From NCBI GenBank assembly GCA_024516035.1, contig CM044967.1:2140383-2204382 (forward strand): a stretch of DNA of 64,000 nt. Reading direction: 5' to 3'. This DNA comes from Bactericera cockerelli (Eukaryota; Arthropoda; Insecta; Hemiptera; Triozidae). This document shows positions 10,415 to 20,301 of this stretch, in pieces. The translations under genes were made by a program, and so were the position numbers. The stretch's first letter is position 1; each line of letters starts with the position of its first letter. The notes under the pieces are model-generated. The model saw nothing but the letters and a program-made list of their open reading frames with translations, made no database searches and had not been told where the DNA came from.

Positions 10415-10625
10415 TGCTTTAATATACATTGAGCAGCAGCACTTTGGACATGTCCAAAGTGCTTTAATATACATTGAGCAGCAGCACTTTAGACATGTCC
10501 AAAATGCTTTAATATACATTGAGCAGCAGCACTTTGGACATGTCCAAAGTGCTTTAATATACATTGAGCAGCAGCACTTTGGACATGTCCAAAGTGCTTT
10601 AATATATATGCAGCAGCATTTTTTT
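10415..10625. repeat. 45-bp palindromic minisatellite
   Basis: Four full 45-bp units start at 10415, 10460, 10505 and 10550, and a partial unit starts at 10595. Each unit holds the perfect palindrome CTTTGGACATGTCCAAAG (one unit varies). Because 45 is a multiple of three, both strands show artificial 15-residue protein repeats. A single related unit lies at 2700-2755. Confidence 0.9.
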
Positions 10626-10736
10626 GAATTGTTTTTCATAGCTATTATACAGTAAAGGTGAAAACACCAAAAAAACGCGAGTCCGAAGAAAGCGGTATTA
10701 TTGTAGATATAACAGTAGCTTTTGTTTTTCAACCTC

Positions 10737-10880
10737 ATTCTTTCTGCATTGGGCCGGAAATAGCCAGCATCACGAGGGTTTGAATTTGAATGGTCACCCA
10801 CCCTAGTCCTAACACTCATAACCTCGCCGGACGTTGCTTGAACTAACTTCGGTAACGCAGAAAGAGAACAGGTGCTTTCA
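10737..10880 (-). mobile_element. 5S-SINE with long 5S head
   Basis: On the minus strand the head runs through CACCTGTTCTC, ACCGAAGTTA, AAGCAACGTCCGGCGAGG and GGGTGGGTGACCATTC. These match the order of the 5S rRNA 3' two-thirds. The body then starts (CTCGTGATGCTGGC). This is one of the two clearest 5S heads in the window. Confidence 0.8.
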
Positions 10881-10934
10881 AATAAACCAATTACGCTGGA
10901 TTATTTCTTTTTATATACATGTATTTTTTTGTTT

Positions 10935-11035
10935 AAGTTCGCTTTCAACTGCATGGTCATAAACACTACGGGAGGCTTACAAACCTGCTACTCAGATTAA
11001 CGTCAACCAGCATGTTTTACGTTAAAGCTCATATC
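10935..11035 (-). mobile_element. 5S-SINE 3' body
   Basis: It matches the distal body: GCATGGTCATAAACACTACG and AACCTGCTACTCAGATTAAC. Confidence 0.6.
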
Positions 11036-11079
11036 TTCGGCTGAGTTTAGTATTAGGAAATTTAATTTACATATTTGGA

Positions 11080-11260
11080 TTTAGAACATTTGGGCGGATA
11101 TAATAATAATAAACCGAAAAATTTATCATGATCCATAAAAGTTGACTTGAAAAAAAATCTATATTTGCACTACTGCATGTGCCCCAAACATCGCTCATTT
11201 TTTTTTTTGTTTACCCAGAGTTATTTGTTTATAACAATTACTTCTATCGTATATTTGAAA
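11080..11260 (-). repeat. hAT-remnant partner sequence
   Basis: It is an inverted, diverged copy of 4620-4800, sharing TTGGGCGGAT and AAAAGTTGACTTGA. It probably derives from the same hAT family but carries no coding sign. Confidence 0.6.
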
Positions 11261-11309
11261 TAAATTGCCCAAAACTCATATGATATGAAGCAAAATAATA
11301 ATAATAATA

Positions 11310-11715
11310 GCCGAAGACGGGCATACATTTCCTGTTATATAAAACAAATTCCGTACAAATTGGACACCAAAAGGTGTCTGAAAGGCTGTCTGGGGTTAAG
11401 TAACACAGCCTTAACAAAAGAATCTCTAGAAATCTTTATAATGAAAGTTCAACCTGAGCCCTAAGACTGTTCAATATAAGGCTGGGTGAGGTTACATAAA
11501 AAAAACATGGGTTTGATGGCAGAGATAGCCTCAGGCCATAACCACGCCTTTGTCAATATATTTCTTGTCAATAAAGAAATATTATTATTATATCCTTAAA
11601 CATTAAAGCAAATGTGCTGATGCGGTATCGAATTAAGGACCTCTCAGTTACACGACCTCGTGACTGACTATAAAAAAAGGTTCAAAGCCTTCACCTCGCT
11701 GGACGTTGGTTAGCT
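11310..11715 (-). repeat. U repeat, inverted copy
   Basis: It matches 3197-3720 on the opposite strand: the tRNA-like part (GGTATCGAATTAAGGACC) and the body (CATGGGTTTGATGGCAGAGA). It joins a 5S-like piece at 11690-11715, which confirms that the 5S-like start belongs to the family. Confidence 0.65.
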
Positions 11716-11730
11716 TGTAATTGTTTTGTT

Positions 11731-11848
11731 GTTGGTTTAACGTCGCTTTCAACTGGATGATCATATCACGACGGAGATTTTAACTACCATTCGCAGGAAA
11801 TTATAACAAACCTGCTAGCTTCAATAACCTCACCCAGCCTGGGTTGGG
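11731..11848 (-). mobile_element. 5S-SINE body leading into the tandem array
   Basis: It has GTCGCTTTCAACTGGATGAT, CCATTCGCAGGAAATTATAA and CACCCAGCCTGGGTTGGGCC, then runs without a break into the 111-bp array. Confidence 0.75.
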
Positions 11849-12275
11849 CCAGCATCACGATTATCACGAAGCTGGACGTTACTTAACTTCGGTGATCCGC
11901 AGAAAATTAACAAAGCTACTACCCAAACAACCTCATCCAGCCTGGGTTGGGACGGAGTTCCAGCATCACGATTATCACGAAACTGGACGTTACTTAACTT
12001 CGGTGATACACATAAAATTAACAAAGCTACTATCCAAACAACCTCATCCAGCCTGGGTTGGGACCGAGTGCCAGTATCAAGATTATCACAAAGCTGGACG
12101 TTACTTAACTTCGGTGATCCGCAGAAAATTAACAAAGATACTACCCAACAACCTCATCCAGCCTGGGTTGGGACGGAATTCCAGCATCACGATTATCACG
12201 AAGCTGGACGTTACTTAACTTCGGTGATACACAGAATATTAACAAAGCTACTACCCAAACAACCTCATGCAAAAA
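11849..12275 (-). repeat. 111-bp tandem array made of 5S-SINE pieces
   Basis: Units start at 11849, 11960, 12071 and 12181. Each has the 5S internal segment on the minus strand (ACCGAAGTTAAGTAACGTCC) joined to part of the SINE body (AGCCTGGGTTGGGAC). It therefore looks like a satellite grown from a SINE. The ORFs across it are by-products. Confidence 0.85.
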
Positions 12276-12287
12276 TATTCTCTCGTT

Positions 12288-12430
12288 ATGTAGGCTATTC
12301 CCGGCCCGACTCAGGCGAGGTGAGGTTCATCTGAGTAACAGGTTGATATGTTTCCTGCGAATGGGGCCGTAAAACTCTTTCGTGTTACAATACATAACCA
12401 TGAAGTTGAAAGCGACGTTAACGGTTAAAT
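12288..12430 (+). mobile_element. 5S-SINE body, opposite orientation
   Basis: The body reads CCCGGCCCGACTCAGG, GGTGAGGTTCATCTGAGTAA and TGAAGTTGAAAGCGACGTTA. It lies head-on to the minus-strand cluster. Confidence 0.65.
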
Positions 12431-12439
12431 CCGATTTAA

Positions 12440-12560
12440 AAATATTACTACGATTTATTAATACGATAGGTATTTGCCTAGTGGTACGCATAAATATTAT
12501 AGTAGGTAGTGCTTTATTTAGACTGTCGGCTTGAAACAAGAAGTCCCATTACGCTAACAG
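12440..12560. repeat. W repeat copy
   Basis: It shares TGCTTTATTTAGACTGTC and AAGTCCCATTA with the copy at 31446. Confidence 0.6.
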
Positions 12561-12562
12561 TT

Positions 12563-12682
12563 TATGCATAGTAATTCTCGATCAGGACTATTGAGTCCCA
12601 TTAATTTAGCAGTAAGCCCGAGACGTATTAAAATCTTCTAAAAATCATATTAATCGGAGGCTAACTTGTCATGTTATCTCGG
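12563..12682 (-). mobile_element. tC SINE 3' fragment
   Basis: It shows GACTATTGAGTCCCATTA, AGCAGTAAGCCCGAGACGTA and AACTTGTCATG of the tC body, diverged and without a clear tRNA-like head. Confidence 0.55.
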
Positions 12683-12759
12683 CCAGGTTGTAGGCCATAG
12701 AAAGCAAAAATTAGAATAACAAAATATAATAATGTATCACTTTTAAAATAAATACTTGC

Positions 12760-13085
12760 GTCTATCAGATGAGATTGGTAAGAACGCAGTACATTGGACT
12801 TGTCGAAAGTGCTGGATCGTTATAAGATTTTCTACAAAATAATCTGCCTCGTACGTATCAAATAAACACGGGCAAATTAAGGAGTGAACACATCAAAGGA
12901 GAATATTTTGAGACACAATGAAAAACGCCTGTCGAAAGTGCTGCAATCTTATATGTAATACCTGAGGAAACTGCTGCTTTCTTACCTGTCACAGCATCAC
13001 TTTCGACGCGTCGAAAGTGCTCCGCCTGAAGTCCAAAGTGCTGTTGTGACAGGTAAGAAAACGTCGAAAGTGCTGCTTTTAGAAC
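12760..13085. repeat. palindromic AGCACTTTCGAC modules
   Basis: Several copies of a GTCGAAAGTGCTG motif lie on both strands. At 13000-13022 they form a 22-bp perfect palindrome centred on ACGCGT. A wider pair (CTTACCTGTCACAGCA, then TGTTGTGACAGGTAAG) encloses it. They are related to the 45-bp minisatellite by the shared AGCACTTT core. Confidence 0.65.
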
Positions 13086-13200
13086 AATATATATATATAT
13101 ATTTTTTTTCTTGTTTATATTATTAATACTATCAATTTTATATTTAATTTTTACCATTGTTTGTCTGTATATATGTTCTGCTAATAAAGAGTTTCTAAAT
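13085..13200. repeat. AT-rich retroposon-like tail
   Basis: It resembles 1920-2030 and ends in AATAAATAAATAAATAAA, a typical short 3' tail. Confidence 0.4.
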
Positions 13201-13214
13201 AAATAAATAAATAA

Positions 13215-13342
13215 ATTTTTCCTCATTTATTTGAGCATATGACCACATAATAATAAGACTCTGAGGGTTAGGTGGTAGAAAATGCTTTAAGCATTAACCT
13301 CGCCTAGTGGTTACCTATCACTAAAGAGTATTATTATTATTA
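13215..13342 (+). mobile_element. tB SINE 3' part, left arm of inverted pair
   Basis: It runs from the TTTTTCCTCATTTATTTGAG part to the tail (CACTAAAGAGTATTATTATT). It has no tRNA-like head. It pairs almost perfectly with the next copy. Confidence 0.85.
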
Positions 13343-13530
13343 TTAAGGTAACCACCAGACGAGGTTAATGTTCAAAACATTTTCTACCACCTAACCCTCA
13401 GAGTCTTATTATTATGTGGTCATATGCTCAAATAAATGAGGAAAAATTCATGCATTGGGTGGGATTCGAACCAACGGATCCCTACGCTACCTAGATTACC
13501 AGACTAGCGCGTTATCCACTTGACTACCAG
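13343..13530 (-). mobile_element. tB SINE, right arm of inverted pair
   Basis: On the minus strand this copy has the head (GTAGTCAAGTGGATAACGCG, B box GGTTCGAATCCC) and the body. Together with 13215-13342 it forms arms of about 115 bp separated by roughly 20 bp. Confidence 0.85.
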
Positions 13531-13606
13531 TTTATGTTTTAATCATAAACGTGATTAATATACACAATACAATACGATGCAATACAATAATCGCATTATC
13601 TTCGTC

Positions 13607-13725
13607 CAGACCTCAGTAGCTTGATCGATAAGGCGACGGACTTGTAACCTGGAGGTCGGTGGTTCGAGTCCAAAGTTCAGCAAATATTTAGTAAAGCGAG
13701 TTTGACTAATTTAATATTTCAATTT
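13607..13725 (+). mobile_element. tD SINE, head and start of body
   Basis: The head has an A-box-like TAGCTTGATCGATAAGGCGA, ACTTGTAACCTGGAGGTCGG and a B box (GGTTCGAGTCC). The position of a tRNA anticodon would read TGT, suggesting a tRNA-Thr-like origin; that is an inference. The body begins TTTAGTAAAGCGAGTTTGA. Confidence 0.8.
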
Positions 13726-13919
13726 ATTTCAATTCAATATCTTTTAGGGTGCTTTTATCAATGGGAACATTAATCGTTTGATTATTTAATCAAGGCTTGA
13801 TTATAACCAATGGTTAAATTTCAAAATAAAGTATTTTCACCGATAAACAATTAATCACATCATTGATAAACACTCCAGAATCACTAATCAACTGATTAAC
13901 GCTAGTCAGAGATTCCTTG
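13726..13919. other. unassigned stretch
   Basis: Several short self-complementary ATTAATC/GATTAAT motifs occur, but no family is recognised. Confidence 0.4.
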
Positions 13920-14195
13920 TTGTTGTAGCCAGCTTGGCTACAGCTGGGTAATGATGGTCTTCAGCCAACTTTATTTCAAAATTATCTCGCTCTGAACCAC
14001 TTATTCAATGTGCGATTAAGCATCGTGAGGACTTGGATTTTTTCTTTATAAGCCATTAAACCCTTGGGAAATTGCAAGCTGGCCTGGCTTGTAAGTTGGA
14101 TTGTCAGTTCTCTGTTTATAGTCCTCTAGCGAGACACTGGTCTTCTCCCTGTTTAACGTCCCCCAGCCAGACATCAGAGAGTTTTCATCTTGTTC
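13920..14195 (-). repeat. H repeat
   Basis: It matches 46393-46663 on the opposite strand. Both hold an inner stretch (AGCTTGGCTACAGCTGGG here) and share with the G family the start GTCTGGCTGGGGGA. A (CAA)n-like end lies at the 13920 side. Confidence 0.6.
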
Positions 14196-14218
14196 AATGT
14201 GATTTACTCCGATCTAGC

Positions 14219-14428
14219 TTGTCCCGGTAGCTCAGTGGTAAAGGCGGCACTCTGTGAATCCAGAGGTTCCAGAGTTCGCGGGTTCGAAACCCAGTCGGGA
14301 CATGACAAGTTATCCTCTCATTTGGGATTTTTACCACACAATAATACGTCTTGGGCTTACTGCTGGAATAATGCAAATTTAGTAGTCTTAATTGGGCAGT
14401 ATAAATAAGGCGATTTTATTATTATTAT
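14219..14428 (+). mobile_element. tC SINE, full length
   Basis: The 82-nt head keeps a tRNA shape. The acceptor-like strands are GTCCCGG and, at 37518, CCGGGAC. There is an A box (TAGCTCAGTGGTAAAGGC) and a B box (GGGTTCGAAACCC). The body follows: TGACAAGTTATCCTC, CTTACTGCTGGAATAATG and the tail GGGCAGTATAAATAAGGCGA with (ATT)n. Confidence 0.9.
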
Positions 14429-15164
14429 TTTAACTTTTTAATCCTGTTTTATAATACGGACTTTAGAGTCAACTTATTAAAAAGGATCACAACACATAGG
14501 TCCCCCAAGTCTGAGTTTCAACTCTTAATATTATTATGATATCATGCTTTATAAGGTAAGACAAAGTAAAATATATACAGTAAAATACAATGAAATTATA
14601 AAGAAAAAATAAATAGATTGAACAAAGAAACAAGAATAAAAAAGAGATTAAATCTAATGTCCTACCTAAAGGACGGGTGGACGGGGTTATTGCCTGTGGC
14701 AATCTCTTCCACCCAACCCTTATAATAAATTGAATTTTATATTTTCAACTGAACTTTATTATCCAGTCCTAAGCCCCAAGTTATTTCTTGCCTACACCTC
14801 TGCTGAAATCATTAGAGCTGTGACTATCACGAGCGTCTATTGTGCTGAGCTGAAATTATCTGCTCAAATACACGCAGAATAGAGAGCTCTTGAAATTTTT
14901 GAATGCATGATTTCAGTTCTCTACTTGTATTGATCTTGAGCCTAGTACTTCTTATGATATTATTAGTATCACAGATGAAGTATTATTATTACTTTTAAAC
15001 TTTCTATCTCATATAACACTCCCGCCTATTATAATACTTAGGAAGTTAGTACTCTGTCCTCATCCTGTCCTTAAGTAAAGTAATTTAGTGCTAAAATTTT
15101 CGATGCCCAGTTTTAGTATACATACCATAGAATTAACAACAGAATAATGTAAAGATTTATGCTT
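14429..15164. other. unassigned region with a V repeat piece
   Basis: At 14655-14720 it shares GGGGTTATTGCCTGTGGCAA and CTTCCACCCAACCC with 44600-44660 (V repeat). The rest, 14720-15164, has no partner in the window and no convincing coding frame. Confidence 0.4.
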
Positions 15165-15215
15165 TTTTTGGGGGTTGATATCTATTTCAAGTACATGGTC
15201 ATGACGACGAGGTTT
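15165..15215 (-). mobile_element. 5S-SINE 3' end fragment
   Basis: The stretch TTTCAAGTACATGGTCATGA, then CGACGAGG, matches the distal 5S-SINE body. Confidence 0.5.
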
Positions 15216-15220
15216 TTAAT

Positions 15221-15434
15221 AATAATAACACTCTTTAGTGGAGGGTAACCACCAGGCGAGGTTAATGCTCAAAGCATTTTCTACCACCTAACCCTCAGAG
15301 TCTAATTATTATGTGGTCACAAACTCAAATTAATGTGGAAAAATTAATGCACTGGGTGAAATTCGAATCAACGGATCCCTACGCTACCTGGATTAACAGA
15401 CTAGCGCGTTAACCACTTGACTACCGATGCACTA
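15221..15434 (-). mobile_element. tB SINE, full length
   Basis: On the minus strand: head with TAGTCAAGTGGTTAACGCG, B-box variant GATTCGAATTTC, body and an (ATT)n-type tail. One point mutation weakens the B box. Confidence 0.85.
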
Positions 15435-15462
15435 AACATTAACGCCAGAATGTTGTATAAAT

Positions 15463-15560
15463 TTTGGGTTTAACGTCTCTCTCAAGTTCATTGTCATTGG
15501 TCACACGAGGAGAGTTTTACCCTCCATTTACTGGAAACTCACAAACAAGCTACATGAATT
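15463..15560 (-). mobile_element. 5S-SINE body fragment
   Basis: It reads TTTAACGTCTCTCTCAAG and GTTTTACCCTCCATTTACTG of the body on the minus strand. Confidence 0.6.
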
Positions 15561-15680
15561 TTTCTTTAGTTTTGACTTTAGCTAAAACGTGGCACTTCGT
15601 CGCTAAGATTTTTGCCCGTGTCTGGTGTCCTATTTGAAATTCTTATAAGTCGTTTCTTAATACGCAAATACTTTCTTAAA

Positions 15681-15985
15681 GTAGTCACCGTGGCCGAGTG
15701 AGTTAGCGCGTTAGGCATTACACGCATGGTGACCTGGGTTCGATTCCCAGCGGGGCAGGAATTTTTCTGCTCTGTACTTGGATGTTCGGGGTCCACTCAT
15801 ACCTGAAAAATGAGTAGTTACTTGTATGAGTAACGACCAGTGGCGGCATTACCAGAGTAAAAAGAAATGAATGTAATAGAATTCGAAAAGTACAGGAGGC
15901 TCTTAGTAATGCTGCGCTAGCCACAAAAGTTGTGAAGAGGCCTTGTGCTTCACCACAAATAAAATCATACATACATACTTTCTTA
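15681..15985 (+). mobile_element. tE SINE, full length
   Basis: The head has an A box (TGGCCGAGTGAGTTAGCGCG) and a B box (GGGTTCGATTCCC), resembling a class II (Leu/Ser) tRNA. The body contains TGTACTTGGATGTTCGGGG, a GAGTAACGACCAGTGGCGGC stretch and AGGCCTTGTGCTTCACCAC. The tail is CATA-rich. Confidence 0.9.
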
Positions 15986-15987
15986 AA

Positions 15988-16215
15988 AGTAGTCAACATG
16001 GCCGAGTGAGTTAGCGCGCTAGCCATTGCACTTGGGTACTTGGTAGTTCGGGATCCACTCATACCTCGTGAGGAAAAATGAGTAGCTGCTTTAATGTTAG
16101 CAGCGACCATTGGCGGCATTATAGGCAAAAATAAGATATTGGGATATTAAAGATACGGAAAAGTCCTATAATTCTGCGCTACCCACTAAAATTGTGATAT
16201 AATAACACAAAGAAA
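15988..16215 (+). mobile_element. tE SINE, second tandem copy, internally deleted
   Basis: It follows the previous copy directly. The head loses its B box (GCATTGCACTTGGGTACTTG), so it lacks an internal promoter. The body remains. Confidence 0.8.
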
Positions 16216-16337
16216 TAAATTATTATTATTATTAATAATAGGGAAATGCCAAATACATACCACAACGAGACTCGGTGCCAAATTTAGAGTTATTTGGTTC
16301 AATCGTTTCAGAGGTGCATTGATAATAATTAATGAAT

Positions 16338-16395
16338 TATCCAGGTATGTTCTGATATTGATGTACATCTAGTAGTACAACTTCACACTTTTCTG
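16338..16395 (+). repeat. hammerhead-repeat relic
   Basis: The match to the 144-bp hammerhead repeat starts at CCAGGTATGTTCTGAT, right at the expected ribozyme cleavage point. It runs on through GATGTACATCTAG and CACTTTTCTGTTTATAC. The catalytic core itself is absent. Confidence 0.6.
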
Positions 16396-17255
16396 TTTAT
16401 ACGCACTGTACTGTAAAATGGATCTAATATATGAGAAGCAGTTTAAAAAAAGTAATTAAAATAAACTGGTGTGAACATCACACGACTTTCTACATATTAC
16501 CAAAACTTGGGCAGTTTTTTTTAAATAGAAATTTGTGAAAATAAATCAGATTGTAAAAGTAAAAAAAAATTGTAATAAATATAAACCTATCAAAAAAATA
16601 TTTTGGAGAAACAAAAATATTGTTGGATGCACTCAAGAGGTAGGTAGTAGCTCTTGAGCCACGCTTCATTGTGAAAATTAATTTTCAAAGTATGCATGTA
16701 AAATGGGTTAATCATCAAAAAAGACAATTTTATTCTATTATTCTTTTTCGATAACTCTTACGGTTTACGAGATATTTGAATTTTTCCTCTTTCTCGAAAT
16801 ATAACCAAAAAACAAAATTGCCAATTTTCATGAAATTGTTCCGGGTCCGTCCTTTTAACGCCTTGCTACATTGAAGCTACATACCAAATTTCATCGACTC
16901 ACCGTTCTCGAGATATTTTGTATAAATAAACATTATACTGTTTATACTGTTTAACATTTTCTGTTTATACTGATTTATACTGATTAACACACATTCATAC
17001 AAACGGACTATTTGATATCAGCTCAATTTCGAAAAAACCGACCGAAAACAATACTTTCTATACCTCATAGGTAATAGAAAGTAAGAAGGAAAGATTCATG
17101 TCACACGTGTTGAAGTGTAGACGGTAAAAAACTCAGCCACCATCCTATTCTCACTTCCTTAGCCTTATCAGAGTTATCAGCATCAGGTATTTCAAGTCTA
17201 CTCTCATCTCTCATTATTTAGCAAATATAGTTTCCTCTCAGGCCTCTCTACCTCT
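16396..17255. other. unassigned AT-rich region
   Basis: It has no coding sign. At 17043-17085 CTTTCTATACC and GGTAATAGAAAG are inverted, and a similar pair occurs at 51379-51402, so a dispersed element is likely. Its ends are unclear. Confidence 0.35.
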
Positions 17256-17287
17256 TTTCCTTCTTCTTTTCTCTCTGTCTCTGTCTG

Positions 17288-17320
<33 letters not shown>

Positions 17321-17800
17321 ATCTGCTTTCTCTCTCTCTCTCTCTCTCTATCACCTGCCCTTTTATTTCTATCCCTGTCTGTCTAGCTCTCCCTCTGTCT
17401 CTCTCTCTCATCCTCTTTTTTTCTCTCTCTCTTTTTCTCTGTCCCACCACTTTTTCTTCTATTTTCATTTCTCTCTCTCTTTAATTCTCATCCACTCTCT
17501 ATTCTCTATATTTCCGTCCCTCTATTTAGGCTCATTTTCTTTTTCTCCGTCTCTGTCCGTATCCTTCTCTCTCTCTCTCTTTCTCTATCTCTCTCTCTCT
17601 CTCTTTTTATCTTACTCATCTCTATTTTGTCTTTTATCTCTACGTTTTCTTTTATCTTCACATTCTCCAGTTTTCCACATTTCCCCTTTCCTCTCTCATC
17701 TCTCCCCATCCATTTCTCCCTCTCTCCCTCTCTCTCTCTCTCTCTTTCTTTCTCTCTCTCTCTCTCTCTCTCTCTACATCTCCAAATCATCATCAACCCA
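17256..17800. repeat. (TC)n-rich polypyrimidine tract
   Basis: Over 500 bp of imperfect TC microsatellite lies on the plus strand. It creates Arg/Glu-rich frames on the minus strand that are not genes. Confidence 0.9.
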
Positions 17801-18280
17801 CTGTACAGGAACAAACAGGACTGCAGTGACGAGGTGCAATACTTGTTATAAGCCCCACAGGTAAACTCTTTCGTAGAATCGAGAGAAGGAAATGATCCAA
17901 AATAGAGAGAGAGCATAGGTAAGATATAAGATGGAGAGAAGGAGTGAAGAAGAAAGAGGGAAAGATTGATTTGATTTTTATTCTTTATTTAATACAATTT
18001 TGATTTACATAATATCACACTTCCTAAGATAATTCTACCTTATTATGGAGGTGGGCTCCATCTAATTTGTTATTAATTAACTATAATGTAAATACAGGTT
18101 CTAAATGGAATATAAAAATTGTATATAAAAAAAATTGTAAATGGAATATAAGTATTGACAAAAGATAAATGATACAAATAGTTTAACTGGGTGATTATAA
18201 ATAAAAATTGATAAAATGACAATAACAAAATAAGTGAAAATGTAGGGAAAAAAATAAGAGAGAGGAGGAGATAGAAATGA

Positions 18281-18285
<5 letters not shown>
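17801..18285. other. unassigned AT-rich region
   Basis: I see no gene or repeat partner; the sequence is mostly A/T with scattered GAGA. Confidence 0.4.

Positions 18286-18330
<45 letters not shown>
18286..18330. repeat. (GA)n microsatellite
   Basis: An almost pure GA run of about 40 bp. Confidence 0.9.
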
Positions 18331-18334
<4 letters not shown>

Positions 18335-19212
18335 GAGAACGGGAAGTTCATTGAGAGCAGATGAATATACAGAGTGAATCTAAACTATGTGACCAAATTC
18401 TATAGGGCTGATAGAACTCGTCCATTGAAATCCAAAAAAATCTAAGAGTGATTTTGTCAAAAATGCTTCATTTAACACCGAATCAAAAAAAAAAAAAAAA
18501 AAAAAACGGTCTAGAAATACGCTCCGGTCAGATATTTAAATGTTTTAATTTTAAGAAAAGTTTTGTGACCTTTCGATCCGTGCAAGTGTTTTTAACTTAA
18601 AGTAAGCAAAAAGAAGATATCGATACCTTTTTGCCAAAATGTGAAATATCCAAAATTTCAATTTTCGTTTTATTTCAGATTCTTAATCAGTTTTGAAAGC
18701 TCTTTCGAATGAACTCACGGCCAAGTTTCTATCTAGTATAGTTTTAATTTTAAGTTTTAATTTTTTTGGACAAAATTTGAGATTTATCCAGCCAAAACGT
18801 GAAAAGTTTTCGTTTTTTCTTTTACATTATACGAGAATGTGAAAAATCCGATAATATATCGATACCTTTTTGCCAAAATGTGAAATATCCAAAATTTCAA
18901 TTTTCGTTTTATTTCAGTGTCGCTTTTTACAATTGAGAGGTTGAAAAAGAATTCGCCAAAAAGTGAAAAACTCCATCCTTCTTTGTCTAAGTATTAGCCT
19001 TTCTTCCTAGTTTTTCTTTTCAGATGTTATCATTACTATTGAAACATTAAAGGACTGTTATTAAAAAACAAAAAAACAGGATTTTCAAAGTGCTATATAC
19101 GTTAGTGCGGCTAAAATACCTTCCATTCGATTCAGGGTTTCAAACTATCTATGTCCGGATTCAATTTCCGCCGCAATAACAAATGATGAATTTTGTGTAT
19201 TCATTAGTATAA

Positions 19213-20240
19213 TAAGGCCCGCCAAAAAAAGGAGCCACTCAAAATATCTAGAGAACGGATTAAAAATTTAAAAAATGCTAAAACACGTGTACCATTCTAT
19301 AGCAGGGGAAACCTTTTCTACTAGGTATTGGTTTTTTATCATTACCAGGGGCGGCCCTAGGGGTGTCAACTTTGGAATCTTAAAAGGAACCACCATATTT
19401 GTAAGACATTTCCAAAAAGTAAGACATTATAAGAAGTTAATTGTATATTTGAAAAAAAAAATTAAATAGATATGAATTTTTTTGATTTGAAATAAAGAAA
19501 TGTTCATGCCTTTTTGATACCCTTAGTTAGCTTTACCAGGGGATGTGTCAAGGGTCAACTTTTTTTCAATAATGTAAAAACCATCCTTTTTTGTGTTAAA
19601 TATATGCAATGATTCATGTTGAATTTAAAATAAAACAGGGCCGGATTCACTTCAAATGAATGTGAAAATTCTGAAACCCAAGTACAGTCCTAGTGTTTGG
19701 CCCTGTTTTCAAGGGTATCTTATATTAAATTTAGATTAAGCAACAACACTTATTTAGCACAGATTATAATAAAAAAAGGAACCTAATGGTATGGTAAACA
19801 TAATGGTAATGGTAAACCTAATGACAGCTCCCCTGGTAAACCTAATGGTATCAAAAAAGTCATGAAAATTTAATTTTTTCAATTAGAAAGACATGTGTTT
19901 AACAATTTTAACAAAAATACAATTAATTTCTTTTATAAACTTACTGAAACCTGTGAAATGAAATGTACGATATCTCCGACCCTGTTATGATTAAAAATCT
20001 CAAACTTGTCTTAAAATAATTTTAATGTCAACTTCTTTTCAAAAATATATTTCAAATAGGGATATTTCATTTAAGATTCCAAAGTTGACTCCCTTGGGGC
20101 CACCCCTGGTAATGATAAAAAAAAAAATCAGAACCTAATAGATAAGGTTTCCCCTCGACATAATGGTACAGGTTTTTTTTAGCATTTTTTAAAATTTTAA
20201 TCCGTTCTCTAGATATTTCGAGTAGCTCCTTTTTTCTGGT
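19213..20240. mobile_element. 1-kb hairpin (foldback) element
   Basis: Left AATATCTAGAGAACGGATTA pairs with right TAATCCGTTCTCTAGATATT. Further in, CCAGGGGCGGCCCTAGGGGT pairs with a CCAAGGGAG-to-CACCCCTGG segment on the right side, and AGCTTTACCAGGGG pairs with CCCCTGGTAAACC. The arms pair along most of the element, so a transcript would fold into long dsRNA. There is no coding region. Confidence 0.75.
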
Positions 20241-20301
20241 GAAAAAGTATGAAAAAGTAATAATCCCTAAAAAAAATACCCCTTCGCGGTATAAAAATTA
20301 C

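Noticed and set aside
10289..10819. 176-codon minus frame with CPKCCC repeats, zinc-finger-like
   Set aside because: It comes from the 45-bp palindromic minisatellite plus two SINE pieces; both strands give 15-residue repeats.
11844..12334. Frames of 88-124 codons rich in His/Tyr
   Set aside because: They follow the 111-bp SINE-derived tandem units in overlapping frames.
14219..14302. Functional tRNA gene
   Set aside because: The head is tRNA-like, but it continues into the tC body and recurs with the same body at many sites, so it is a SINE.
15578..16128. Minus-strand frames with GIEPRSPC / GNRTQVT-like peptides
   Set aside because: These are translations of tE SINE heads (B-box region), a frequent false gene call in SINE-rich genomes.
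17506..17916. Arg/Glu-rich 136-codon frame
   Set aside because: Low-complexity translation of the TC tract.
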